This document shows, one piece after another, positions 52,301 through 64,000 of a stretch of 64,000 nucleotides of DNA. Position numbers and translations under genes: made by a program. The notes beneath the pieces are model-generated. The model worked only from the letters and a program-made list of their open reading frames with translations. It was not told the origin of the DNA and did no database searches. Where the stretch lies: NCBI GenBank assembly GCA_023053545.1, contig JAKZAN010000002.1, positions 11,156,790 to 11,220,789 of the forward strand, given 5' to 3'. Source of the stretch: Lepidurus packardi (taxonomy: Eukaryota; Arthropoda; Branchiopoda; Notostraca; Triopsidae). Every line of letters begins with the position of its first letter. The first letter of the stretch is position 1.

Positions 52301-55300
52301 CTGCAATGAGAGAAATTTGGTAAGTCATTTAGACGGTCGTCCACAGCTCCACACCCCGCTTCCACAGCAACTTCATTAAGACTGAGGACAGGACCCAAAG
52401 AAAAAAGATTTTTTATGTTATTTCTTTAAGGGAAAAAGGAGAAAAAGAGGGAAAATCGGGACTTTTGCCGTATACGCTGCAGCACTGAGATGGACAATAC
52501 TCTATTAACACCTGTCTGGTGGTACGCTGCAGAACCTCAATCTCCTTTTCGTGTTGCTTGGCTCTCTTTACGTCAAGCTTGTCAGACGCTCAAACGTGAC
52601 ATACAAACTTAAGTAGATATATACCCTTTCACTTCCTCTGCCATGCAGCATTATGCACGACTGTAGCTCGGGATCCTGTACCAGACTAGGGCAAAAACAA
52701 TAATGCCTCCCACGTCGCCTCGCATTGCATAGCAAAGCTTGTGCAAAGCAGTACAGTACATAGCCACGTCTTTTCATCTTTTTCATTCTTTTTAATCTTT
52801 TTCGTTGTCGTCTTTTTCATTTCCAGCATTTTCAAATGGAGTTTTTTAATTCTCTCTTCATTGCTACCAACATACAACTCCGATTTGGCACTACATTAGG
52901 GAAGGTTCTCGGCGACTGCAAAAGAAACCACACGCTTACCATTATGGCGTGGGAAAACATATTAACGCTTACGGCAAAATCTGCGGATCCAGGGTTCCAA
53001 TACATAAACGGCTATAAAACAGGGAAACTCACAGCTACATTACTGAAATGACTCCTAAGTATCTTTTCTCTCATGCCTGAACTGTTGAGAACGAACTCGC
53101 ATGCAAACACCACACAAAAGGACTTCTGGCGTTTTAAAAAAGGAAAATCCTGCACAACAGAAAAGGCTGAAAACCCCTTTTGTCGTATAACTGCAGGCAA
53201 GAAGAAACGAATTGGACCGGGAAAGAGTGTTATGCGGTGGTAGAATTATAAGCTATCCATCTCACTACAGCAACCCCCACCGCACCCTAAACTCAAACCA
53301 AAAGAATACTTTTTCACAACAATGTATCTTAAAAGAGGCAACAAATGTTCGAGATCTCTGCTATTGTAAAAGCTTTTCTATGCTCTAAGAATCGTTTGTA
53401 GACCGTAACAAAGAGAAAAAAGAATCACAGCACAATTACTACTCAACGGTAAAAAAAAAGACATCCCAATGTATTTTTTTATAATTTTTTTACATTCAAG
53501 CTGGCCAGCTTTGGAAATGCTTCTAAATCACAGGCTCTAGCCTTAAGCATGATAAAAATCCTCAATAGGATTCAGATATTCACGCATTTTTTGACGCCAA
53601 AATGCAACAAGTATCACAACCGAAAATGTCATCAAAGGCTAACGCGGCAATGAGTCATGCTTGATCGGGCAGCCACTACAAGAGCAATAGGAAGCAGTAA
53701 AAATCCTAAAACCATAGCCAATATACTGAGTTGGATAGCAACAGCAGCAGGAGCTGTTCTTTTCTTCCTACTTTCGGTCGTGTAATAAGATGGATGAATG
53801 GCCATACGTTACAATTCCCCAACAAACTCCCCTACCAACAATAGGCCTCTATGGTGCAGCGCAGCTATAAGAAGGTTTTATAATAGAGGCCCGAATCAAA
53901 CCCATCACAGGGCGCATGTAGGACCGTCACTGCTATACCAAAGGGACTCGATTAATGATTCCATTTCTTTATATTCTCTCGCCTGCTGTAATGCCACGGT
54001 GAATGTGGACCCCCACCCCCTCTCCCAAATTCAGTACCGTTAAGCATGAAGCACATAACCATACCCCCTTTTATTTCTTCCATAAGCTACCAAAAGCTTC
54101 GCCAGACGCCAAAAGGGTGACGAAGAAACATCTCGGGAGACCCACACTCTCACTTGTCCTTGCATTGCAAACGCCATTACCATTACCAATCAACAATGAA
54201 CAATTCCAACCTTCACGGCTCCCCCTTCGTTTGTTTCGAATGGCTCAGTGCTCATTCAGCCCCAAAACGCAATATGCGAAATGGGTGGCGTATACGAGAG
54301 AATTTCAAACAACTCCAAATGCTCACTACGATGAAGAACGTTAAAAAAACAACAAAAATAAACTATTGTAGAAAATCATCACATCATAGAACTGCGAGCT
54401 CGAACCGAAATATCCTTCGCAAGCTTTTCCATTCTTTAGCTCCTTCTGTTATATTATAAGGACTCTTGGGTGGGGGTCTGATGGACCCTTGCTAGTTAGT
54501 AGTAGCAAAGGGCCGCCGTCACGACAATGGCGTGATAGCATCAAGCTACCTGGCGCCAGGTACACCCTCGCCTCCTCTTAAATGCCAAACCCCCATCGTT
54601 ATTTCTCGGCTAAAAAAGGGAGTCCAACTTGGATCTCCCGCCCTGACTTCCCACCACAGTACGTTATTCCAGGTGCCCCGAATCAATAAACATGGAATGA
54701 GAGAGCCATGTGGTGCGAAAACGAAAACTAGCTCAGCAACGTAGCTGCCTTGCTGTGCTATTTTTTGAGTGAGATTCCAACATACACATACAGCAAGCCT
54801 GCTATCTCTATATCTGGCGCATCTGCAAAAACCAGAGGTGGTTACACTCGCCAGCATCTTTTTTCTCTCACAGTTTCCATGTCCTTCAATGTTCGCCTTC
54901 CTGTCTATTCCGCTCCTCCATCAACCTAAAAGTAGCAGTATTGATAGTAAAGCGGGCAAACGGATAGGGGAACCAGGAGGGAATTTGATTAAATTTGATG
55001 GAAAATTGATAATATACCAAGTATAAAACCCAATATGGCTTCGTTTGCTTATTGAACACTTGACAGGTTTGAGAGGTCTTAAAGTTCATCCCGAAGAACA
55101 TGACAGGGCGGCTCTTCTTCTAAAAAGGAAAGCTCACAGGTGTACCGGAACTTAACCTACAAACAGAAGTGTCCTTTTGAAGTAATACGTGAAACACTTT
55201 TACGGCGGTTGCTATGGCAATCCCTTGGCGCCCGAGTACAGCAAATTGTTCCGCAAAAGTAAAAGGAAAAGTAATACTTGGTGAAATAATTTATTGAAAC

Positions 55301-58300
55301 GCTCCATCGTTTAAGCTTCAAAGTTTCGGTTTTTAATCCTTAGGATGTTCCATGCCGGATACAGCATAGGAGCAGGCTACCCCCTCCCTTCTAAATTGGA
55401 AACGGAGAAAACGTGCCTTGCAAGAGCAAAAGGCGTGGTGTACAAGTTCAATCTCAATGCTTGCTTGGATAGATACTCAAGGCTAAGGTAGTAGAAATTG
55501 CTTCGTCAAAAGCCAATTTTGTGTCTACTCTTTGACCAGATCGATCGTCCACCACACCACTGTCTGACAGTATCGAAACCTTTTTTTGTTATTTTGTTTT
55601 TTGGTATGTACCACATATACCCTTGTGCTTCTATCCGTGTACATGGTGAAAGGCCGTCCAGCCGTACCACTCTCGCTCCGCTCTGTTTGCAGCCTGCCAG
55701 GCTGTAGGTCATGTGTGGAAGCTTTTGACCGGAAATGACCTGTTACCTCCTGCTACCATCAACAAACATTAGCGAGCGCCAAATAAGGAGCAAAAGCAGC
55801 CAGAGCCAGCAGCACAGAAGCCCCAGCGTCGCCCAGCAGTCAACCAAGAACAAAATAGTTAGGGAACCAAACACACAGAAACAGCAGCAGTAGCAGTAAC
55901 CAGCAGTGCACGTAAATTCTCTACATGAATTACGCCTCGAAATGCACAGACATAGGAGTTCCATATAGATCCATTGCATACCCTTCTACCTGCTCAGCAA
56001 ACTAGTGAATTCGCTGGTGGAGCGTCAAAACGTTCGTACTTCTTATGGTCAACAAGACAAGCACTCGAATTAAACCATGAGCCCCGGCTCATGAAACCGG
56101 GACAGAATATTCCAGTAATTAAGCGTTGAAATTTCGCATTTTGCAAGTTTTAGCTAACGTAATAAAATGACTTGTGACCACGAAAATGCTATTTGGAATA
56201 ATGTCTTACAACAGCCGTTACCATAAACAAGGTATACAGTTTGGCGTAAAGTTTGTACGATTAACAGTCGTTAAGTCTAGCCAATAACGGCACGAGGGAG
56301 TTTGTGCAGCGTTTCTGGACTTCAATCAAGTGCACGCGTTCCACATTTGAGCCTTTTATGTACTCAAGGACTGCAGACTGGCCAAACCAGCCAACCCCCG
56401 CTTGATAGAAGCTTCCAGTTGTGTGTAGTCATGGTCAAGTATAATAAACTTGGTGAAATGGGGAAGTCCGGATTTGCTTTTCCTCTTGCTATGTTATAAA
56501 TCAAGACTGCAAATAAACGCTCTACACAGCTTAAGATGAGGAAGCTACTCTTGACGAGAACGAGATTGTTCTCATCCCCAATTGGCTTTGTCGACATGAG
56601 TACACTTTCACTAAGTCAGTTTTAGCATGTAGGTGCCCTTGGAAAATGTTCCCAAGTCGCTGGCAGAGTACTGTATATAACTTAAAAGCACAGAGCGCAT
56701 CAGCATACAAAAGCCGTTTCTGACTTCTGGACGGAACTATTAGTCAACAAATGAGCTTAATACTCCCAGCCAATCCTTTAAAAGCGCTCTGAAGCTTGCT
56801 CTGTAGTCTCTCAAATGCTTAACTCACCCCAAGTATAACCCCCTAAACGGACCAAGTATAAAAATTATTTAGCTTTGACTTTAGCTAGAGTTTGTCGAGC
56901 GACTTTAAAGCACCAAAAACAGGCGCACAATACATTTGCCTTTGTGTTGAGCAGTCTGAAAGCCATGTTGGCATGAACTATGATCATCAATAGGCGAAAG
57001 GTCTAAGGAACAGAAAATACAACAGCTCGGTCTTCTTCCCCTTTATTGTCAAAACCACGCGAATTTCGGCTGCTTCCCTCCCTTCGATCGTGACGTTTAT
57101 CAAACCGCGAACACCAAACGTTACGTCAAGAGCGGGAGTTCTTTGAGTGGTCCCGCCAGACGAGCTAATATTCAAATGCAAGTAAAACTGCCAGTATCAA
57201 GAGTGACAGCTGGCAGACATTAAATCCAGTCGGAGATTCACATCCATCCCACGCACCAGCTCTCTACCCTCCCCCCCCCCCCCCCCCCCTCTCAGACACA
57301 TCTTCGTTTCAAGAAAATTCCGCATCCAATCAAGCCTTTCAAGTACCGAAAAAGGAGTCCGGTATTTCCTCCCGCCGCCCGCAGAATTAATATTTGAATA
57401 TGGATGAGGGTTTTCAACCTTCCATTTACAATACGGTAGTACTACCACGTCCAAAATAAAGGCTACCGAGTTTCCAATAAGGTCAGGCGAACCTAATTCG
57501 TAGCGTTACTTCGGTCTCCTTTACACAATAATGAAATGCAAACGAGAGTAATGTTGTTCGTAATTAGAAGTCGTCCAATCCATGCTTGATGCTACGTCAG
57601 TCGGTATTTTCTTTTTTTTAACGGAGAAATGTGCATAAAAGCACGAAATGGGATTAGAAGCTTAAAAATTAAAAACCAAGACAACTTATTTAGAGAAGGT
57701 TAATAACTTGTCTGCGCCTACAATCTTATGGAGTCGGAATAGAGTTACACTGAACAAAAAAGGCCTCTAAGGTCTCTTCAAAGGAGTGAAAGAGCGTTTG
57801 CCTTGGTACGTTATTAAACACAGGCCTTTCGCTGTAAACGATGTAATTAAGCCCCTTTCATTAAAAGGTGTATCAAGGCAATGGCTGGATGTCGTAGAAG
57901 CCAGCCATCCTTGGGCACCAGGGATAAGGCAAGTCTCGTCCCATATATACAGAGGAAATGGCTGCCTGTTCCTTCCAAGTAGCAAATTGGAAACCGAAAA
58001 GCGGCGCCGTGAACGCTAACGCCAAGAAAATTTTCCTAATGTGCGGCTGGTACTCCGCTCAGCGCCGCCAGTCCCGGCCTGTCTGTCCCATAACAATCAA
58101 ACGTGGTAGAAAAGAACGGCGGAAGAAAGAACGCTGCCTTGCATGGCAAGAAAATAGACCAAAAAAGTCCAATAATTCTTCCTCCGGGGTGTCCAACGCG
58201 TTTTGCAGCAGTATTTGCTAGACTCCAGAATGTTAGGAAGAGAAAAAAGTTGGTTCCTAGTACATTGGAGAAAAAACGCTGCCCTGCAAACCAACGCAAA

Positions 58301-61300
58301 CGAAGACTGAAACAACTGTCTTCTTGTTCCATTGACTCCTATATTCCGAATATATTTTTTTAATCCGCTGCTTCCTCCCGCAAAAGAAGACCTTAAGGTT
58401 CAGATATCTGCAATAGATTAAATCCATTACAGTGAGAATAGAGCGAACTGAGACTGTTTTGTTTGCTTTGGCTGATATCTACCATAATCCATCAAACTAA
58501 TGGGACTGGGCAGGGCTCTCACGAAACCTTCTGAAGAGCATATACAGAACGACAAAAGGTGGATGCGAACATAACCTGCAACACAGCACGGGCCATTGCA
58601 GGTAAAAACTTGGGAGCCGGACTACCGTGCCAGTAACGCTACACGGCCCCTAGGATCGATGACCGACCTGGCAACTCTGGCTGACATAGCTTTAATATTA
58701 CAAACTACTCAGTTTACCCTTTTTTTGTCTCTTGGAAGCCTTCAACAAACTCATAAAAGTCCGGTATCTTGCAGACAGGTCTCTTAACCTTAGTCTTATA
58801 CATAGTCGGGTATCAACGCAGCCTAACTTCGAGCATGGCCAATACCGCTGAGAATTCAAAAATCCCCACCAAAAAAGTGGACGAGACTTTGTCCACAAAG
58901 TGCTTTTCCTTACCTGTGAGCGGTTATGAATCCACTTCACTTTATGTCCAATCTTGAGAAGTTTTCCCACTCCTTCACCGAATAGAGCACTTAATAAAAT
59001 AAATAACGTGTAATCGCTGTCCTTGTTTTCCTTCTTTTTGCCACCAGTATTTTTCTTTTTTTAAATGCCAAAGGTCGAACGACTAAATATAAGAATAAAA
59101 GAGACACAATCCATTTATTTGTCACTAATGCAGTTGCTTATTGAGATAATTCCGTTAGAGACGCACACTTGGCACACAGACGTGTTCTGGGACTTCTTCG
59201 GGCACATCCACCTAGCACTGCGGTACGGGAACGACTGCGGCCGACTGTCCACTTTTGGCGCGAACAGGGTTGTGGGACTTAACGAGCTTCAGTCTCAGGA
59301 TGCTAGAGTACAGAAGAGGTGCGACGGACCCGGACTAAACATACGTATACAGTGCGACCTCATCTTGAACAAACTTTACATGTGACCAGGTCGGTTAGTT
59401 CGCTTGGCAAGACGTATGTATATGGCGGTACTGAGTATTCGCGTGGGCTCGGATTTAAAAGACAAAAATAAATAAAAAATAGTCAAACCGAGGTCCGCGA
59501 CACGTCTGGAATCACGACAAGGCCCCGAAGCCCAACGCCCTATGCACAAGTTCCGCGTACACCGTACCGGTCGATATGTAATTACCCAAGAAGATGTGAC
59601 CCTTTACGGAAATGCCTTTCTCCTGGTAACAAACCTCACCACAAACAACACAAGATGCGAGGTTTTTTTCTCTTCTTCTTCTTTATTTTTAACAGAGAAC
59701 CTACCCAACCCGTATTAGGTTCACCCCAAATGTTTAATCGTTCCCTTTACATAGTTCACCCTAAAATTTTCGACTTCCCCTAATTGTAACAAGTTCTTAA
59801 GTTTTAATAGTCTTATATTGCTGCTGGTCTTCAGTTATGCAAACGAGGGTATCGAGTTTGTTCGTTCCTCTTTTACGACAGTTACAATGGGTCCAAAAAA
59901 AGGACAAGGGTCTTCTTTGGATTTTGATTAATGATGAGTGACAGGTCATTGGCTATCAAGCTGAACGAAAGCGTTACATTTTACGCCTCCTTAGTTAGAA
60001 TCCCCTTTTCCCGCGTGCTGCTCCGACATCCCCAGAAAGCCGGTTTGTAATTTGTAGATTGGGGTTGTGAGAACAGCTGCGAACGACACATGACATCACA
60101 CTATGGCCACTTCCCGCGATGTTCTCTCGGTCGCGGGAGGCAATACAACACAGCGAGCAAAGACGCAAAACCAAACGCTAAAGCTACATAAAGCTCCGAA
60201 AAATCGCTCCCCGCCTCATCTCCTCCCCCCCCCTCCCCTCATCCCTTCCCCAAGAGGAAAGATGAGTTGCCTTGATTGCCTTTTAATGTCTTCATTTTCT
60301 AAATGCAACGCGTCGACATAATAAGTTCCGCGTGGATATATAGCGACAGCCAACACACCCGGAGCATCTGTTATACGTCTTTTCCATTTACTCTTTTGTC
60401 TTTCAGCCTCGCCATGGACCTAGACGACTAGCGGGTGCTTTTCTCTCTCGCTTCTTAAGCTTGAGCTAAAAAGCACCCTTCCTTTCTGATGTCACATAGC
60501 TCTCAAGACTAAAACTATGAATAAAACAATCGCTAACGATAATACCTTGATTACTGACAATCTTTTCTGCCAGTTTTACAGAGTACTACATAAGACAATT
60601 ACAGTACATCTTCCTTGTGCTCATTCCCTTGACAACCAACCGCCAGGTTATAACAACAAGCTTGCTGTCACGCAAGATCCAGAGCCACTTAAGAAAAGGG
60701 ACGTAGGGTAAGCACTGTACATTAAAAGTACCCTCGATAGTTTACTAAACTCTTACACTACGTTAATATTGACGTAGAATATGAGGGGATGTACCGGAGG
60801 CTTCGACTTAATGCAACAATAGGTTCCAATATCCTTATCCTCCCCAAGAACGGCATCAGCAATAAGAGCAGACATGGTAAACACTGGGAGCACTCGACGC
60901 ATTATAAGCTGGGCAGATAAACGACCTTAACTTAGCAACCCTAGCCCCTTTGTGCTGCTTCTTAATTCAGTAGTTTTTTAATATATTTTTTTAGTGAGTT
61001 AGAAGGGACATTTTGATGCGCCCCCTACCCATATCGAACGACATTGCGTAAATATAAGGTGCAAGAGAAAATAACCGCATTTTACCGGTCATTTCGTCCT
61101 TAATGAAAAGACATTGCTCCGTCAATGTGTCACACGGTGATGATAAACTCAACAAATAAAAAAGCTGTCTGAAAAGAGGGAGAATTTCAGTGCTGACAGT
61201 GGGTTAGGCAAGTTCAAGCTGAAGAAGGAGGAAGCCAAAGACTCATGAAAAGGCAAAAGAGCTACTGAAAGCCATGCGTCGGAAAGCCCCATGACTGTGA

Positions 61301-62198
61301 TGCAGGATTATAGGCAAGCTCATGAATAGCAATGAAACCCGGGCAGATTGGAGACAGTAGAGTTCTCTGTTTATGCCACCAAGAACCATGCAAACACACC
61401 TTTGAAAAAAAAGGAGATTTAAATAGATTACAGGGCAAACAGTATAGACAATTTTTATATTTTTTCCCAGTATCTTTCCATCATGATAAGCCAGAAAATA
61501 AGCAATATAGACTTGGCAAAGCGCACGGAAGAAAAAAGACGTTTCCCCTATTCCCTGCCCAATATCGCTCTTCGTCACAACAGAGTTTGGAAGCTTTCGA
61601 GACTCAAGGCAGCGACGGACGAAATTTTTCAAGGGGCGAGATGACAATCAATAGGGTGTGTCTAAGGGGGTCAATTGAATTGGCAGCCCATAGAACCATC
61701 CTTTGCCCATAGAACGTCGGTCCCTACTTTCTTCTTGACAGGTAGGACAATTTACATTAATTTTGCTCTCGCAAACATAGACGCGGCCGTGTACTTATAT
61801 GGATAAACCAGAATAAACGAGAAGAATTGTAGGTAAAAAGTGAACCCGATAATGCACCTCTGGAATTAGAACTCGTGATGTTGGAGCCAGGCGTGAATAA
61901 AAATGTGAAAATAGAGTGAATGCGTCACACAAGACCAAGAAAGAGACGGACGGAACGACTTGTTGAATACTAACTCCCATTTCTATACAAGACGAACTTG
62001 TCGTTAGCTATGTTCTTCAGCCTTTTTTGGGGAATTTTCGAGCCAGGGGACAGACATCTAGAGCTCCAAAATATAGCATATATTGATATATTTGATACAT
62101 TTATAATATTTGACATATTGCATATCAAACGTCCACGTCTTAACTTCAAGAGGCACTATTTTTTTTAGGCAAAGCAAACTCTCTTCTGCCCTTTTAGG
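52301..62198. other. Ten-kilobase stretch without a supported gene
   Basis: It should hold the promoter and first exon of receptor 2. Both strands show only short open frames without domains, paired splice sites or start context that I trust, for example minus-strand frames at 56987-57181 and 58036-58332. A C19 tract lies at 57271-57289. No transposon ends were recognised. Confidence 0.5.
57271..57289. repeat. Poly-C tract
   Basis: Nineteen C in a row. Confidence 0.9.
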
Positions 62199-62204
62199 TT
62201 TATT
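62199..62204 (-). terminator. Likely poly(A) signal of the chitin-binding gene
   Basis: AATAAA on the minus strand, about 165 bases past the stop at 62370. Confidence 0.5.
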
Positions 62205-62369
62205 TAAAAATACAGAAAGAACTTCATACAAAATAAATTTGATTTACTATACCCCCATAGCATCCCAGATTTTGCCTTTGCCAAGGAAAAGGCATCATGA
62301 GAGCAGGTTAATTGATAATCCCGGATCAGTTGTTTGATAATTTAATTTCCAATTAAAGCTGCGAAGCAA

Positions 62370-63354
62370 TTACACCCGCTTCAAACTGGGAGGATAATAA
62401 GTTTCACTGAGGGGAGAAAAACAAATCAACAACTTTTTGACAAAAACAAGTCTTGTTTTAGCATGAAGTTCTTACCATCCTCGAACGAGGGCAGGGTTAT
62501 CGCAAATAGAAGCCTCCGAATTAAATACTAGGCCCTCTGGGCACACGTTCAAACGCGGACGAACCCCGTTGATACAAACGAAGAATCGACGGCAATCGGA
62601 GGGATGAGCAAATCGAGGGTTACCCGTGGGTAAAAGACCTGCTGGATTAGGCACAGCTGGGCAACGGAAGTTCAAGAATGCTAGAAGTACACATATAAAC
62701 CAATAGCTTATTTAGCGTTTAATCTTTCGAAGCAACGTTAATCGGTTTACCTGCCGCATCACAGTTTTCGACCTCATCAGCCCATTCGCAGCGCAAGGAT
62801 CTGCTGCTAAAAGCCAAGCCTTCTGGGCAATTAAATACGAATTCTCGGCCGGCTACACATGTCAGGAATTGACCGCAATGACTTTGGTCGCCTAATTGAA
62901 ACATACCCCATTGTCGCGGACAATTACCAGAAGGTTGGGCAGGTTCTGTTTGGAGCAGAAATAAGACAAATTGACGGCACACCAGACGAGTATATCGAAA
63001 GAGGACTGTTAGTGATGGCTATCGAAATGACATATCTTACGTTGTAAACTTCGGCTGCCACAGTCCACGTCGTTGGGATAGTCACAGGCAAAACGAAATG
63101 GAGCCGCCTTCTCATTAAAGAATAAGCCATCTCCACAGAGCCTCTCTTCGGCAATACCATCGCGGCATTCTATGTATTTATCGCACTGACGCTGGTCGGG
63201 GAAAAATCCGTTAGGTGCTGGACACTGTCCCCAGACTATATTAGACCAATGTATTGTTAAACAAGTTAAGATCTACTGTCGTAACTTTGAAAGTAATGGG
63301 CTTACCCAAACCGGCCAAATTTGCAAAGCACAATAGTATAAGCACACGCATCAT
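62370..63354 (-). CDS. CPAP3/obstructor-type protein with three chitin-binding type-2 domains
   Basis: Five exons join in phase: 63354-63306, 63235-63041, 62945-62751, 62680-62476, 62406-62370, for 226 aa (CPAP3 proteins are usually 200-260). A signal peptide (MMRVLILLCFANLAGL) is followed by WGQC and three CBM14/peritrophin-A domains, each with six cysteines: CPAPNGFFPDQRQCDKYIEC, CPRQWGMFQLGDQSHC and CPAVPNPAGLLPTGNP. The linker SLQQPAQPSGNCPRQ is typical of the obstructor/Gasp family. These proteins are secreted and bind chitin in cuticle and tracheal or epidermal matrix. Reading past the donor at 62474-62475 would give a false stop after Trp; splicing to the last exon (acceptor preceded by TTTTCTCCCCTCAG) makes the sixth Cys of domain 3 and adds ETYYPPSLKRV. 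Which CPAP3 member it is needs a tree. Confidence 0.92.
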
Positions 63355-64000
63355 GACTATTAATATTCCTGTGAAGTATCGCGAAAGCCTTCACTGCACT
63401 GTCAATGGGAAAGTAAGTGGGAAGAGCATGTCTCTCTACAACTATATGGATTCCGAAGGCAGAAGTCCAAGGAAGACGGCTCACCAACGGGGAGGAGCTA
63501 TGCCTGGTGACCGAAACATGCAAATGCACCTGTGCTTGTGTCTTTCCCCATTACCGCTTCTAAGACGTATTGGTATGGCCTTCCTTCCTCTCTCTTACAC
63601 CCTTTCTATATGGCATGTGAAAGTAAAAGTTGACGGCCTTGGCTGATTTGATGAACTAGAAATTCTACCTTAACCATAACTAACCTCACCGCATTGTCTT
63701 CGAGGGAGAAAGGAGCCAGTAGTGCCATCGTTGCCTTCGGGCTAGACCGACATCCTTGGCATGCAAAGTAGCCTAACTAAAGTTCCATGTTATATTGACT
63801 TTCTTTCCATTTCCATACGAATGCATACAAAATAGTTCACAACAAACCATTCAAGATTAGATAAAAGATTTAGGTATTGATTAGGAGGTAATGCGGTTTC
63901 TGGATGAAAACGGAGGCCTGTGAGGAATTATACCAGAAGTCCCCAAAGACAAAACTTCGACAGCTTGATCGGTTTCTGCAGGACGAGCTGTGGAAGCAGA
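63355..64000. other. Upstream region of the chitin-binding gene
   Basis: It should contain the promoter of the CPAP3 gene. No TATA box, exon or repeat was recognised. Confidence 0.45.

Noticed and set aside
56987..57454. Minus-strand frames near the poly-C tract
   Set aside because: One is read through by the C19 tract as a glycine run and neither has a recognisable domain.
58036..58332. 98-codon minus-strand frame with a hydrophobic stretch
   Set aside because: Overlapping frames of similar length exist on both strands, and the repeat of ACGCTGCC nearby gives no coding support.
62472..62475. Stop after Gly-Trp as the end of the chitin-binding protein
   Set aside because: The stop lies inside a GTAAGA donor. 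Splicing to 62406 restores the sixth cysteine of domain 3 and a normal C-terminus.

Overview
This is a eukaryotic, almost certainly arthropod window. Introns are short (mostly 55-95 bases, GT-AG), the genes are of animal type, and there is a cuticular chitin-binding protein and a cluster of glycine-rich secreted peptides. The compact introns suggest a crustacean such as a water flea, but that placement is inference. Exon joins below were made by hand from splice signals, reading phase and recalled family sequences; no search or alignment was run.

Layout. Positions 1385-1529 (minus) hold the first exon of an RIIa (PKA-docking) domain gene. Positions 2271-5338 (minus) are DCAF8, a WD40 substrate receptor of CUL4-DDB1 ubiquitin ligases, with a foldback element in its last intron. 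Positions 6173-7590 (plus) are GSTZ1/maleylacetoacetate isomerase in 7 exons, divergent from DCAF8 and convergent with crooked neck (crn, 7693-11290, minus, 12 exons), a spliceosome HAT-repeat protein. These are housekeeping genes with complete reading frames.

Positions 13.2-25.3 kb hold five same-strand two-exon genes (A-E) for small secreted Gly/His/Tyr-rich peptides. Each has a TATA box and, just upstream, a repeated TTTCACTTTC-like block, which is GAAANNGAAA on the other strand. B and D are near copies, as are C and E, so a B-C segment was duplicated to give D-E. A 2.44-kb hAT-type element with an 8-bp target duplication later entered the D-E copy; the C-side paralogue keeps the empty site. 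The element carries a protein-like minus-strand exon fragment that does not look like transposase. A separate long inverted-repeat element lies between C and D.

Positions 26.2-52.2 kb hold two tandem minus-strand discoidin-domain receptor genes (884 and 937 aa as modelled). Both keep signal peptide, discoidin domain, transmembrane helix and kinase-like domain, but both have damaged catalytic motifs. The first has Arg for the beta-3 Lys, DIA for DFG and Ala for the helix-F Asp. The second has HFG for DFG. They look like a pair of receptor pseudokinases diverging in different ways.

Positions 62370-63354 (minus) encode a 226-aa protein with three chitin-binding type-2 domains (CPAP3/obstructor family). 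The stretches at 38.8-45.3 kb and 52.3-62.2 kb, and the two large 5' introns of the first receptor, hold no gene I can support.
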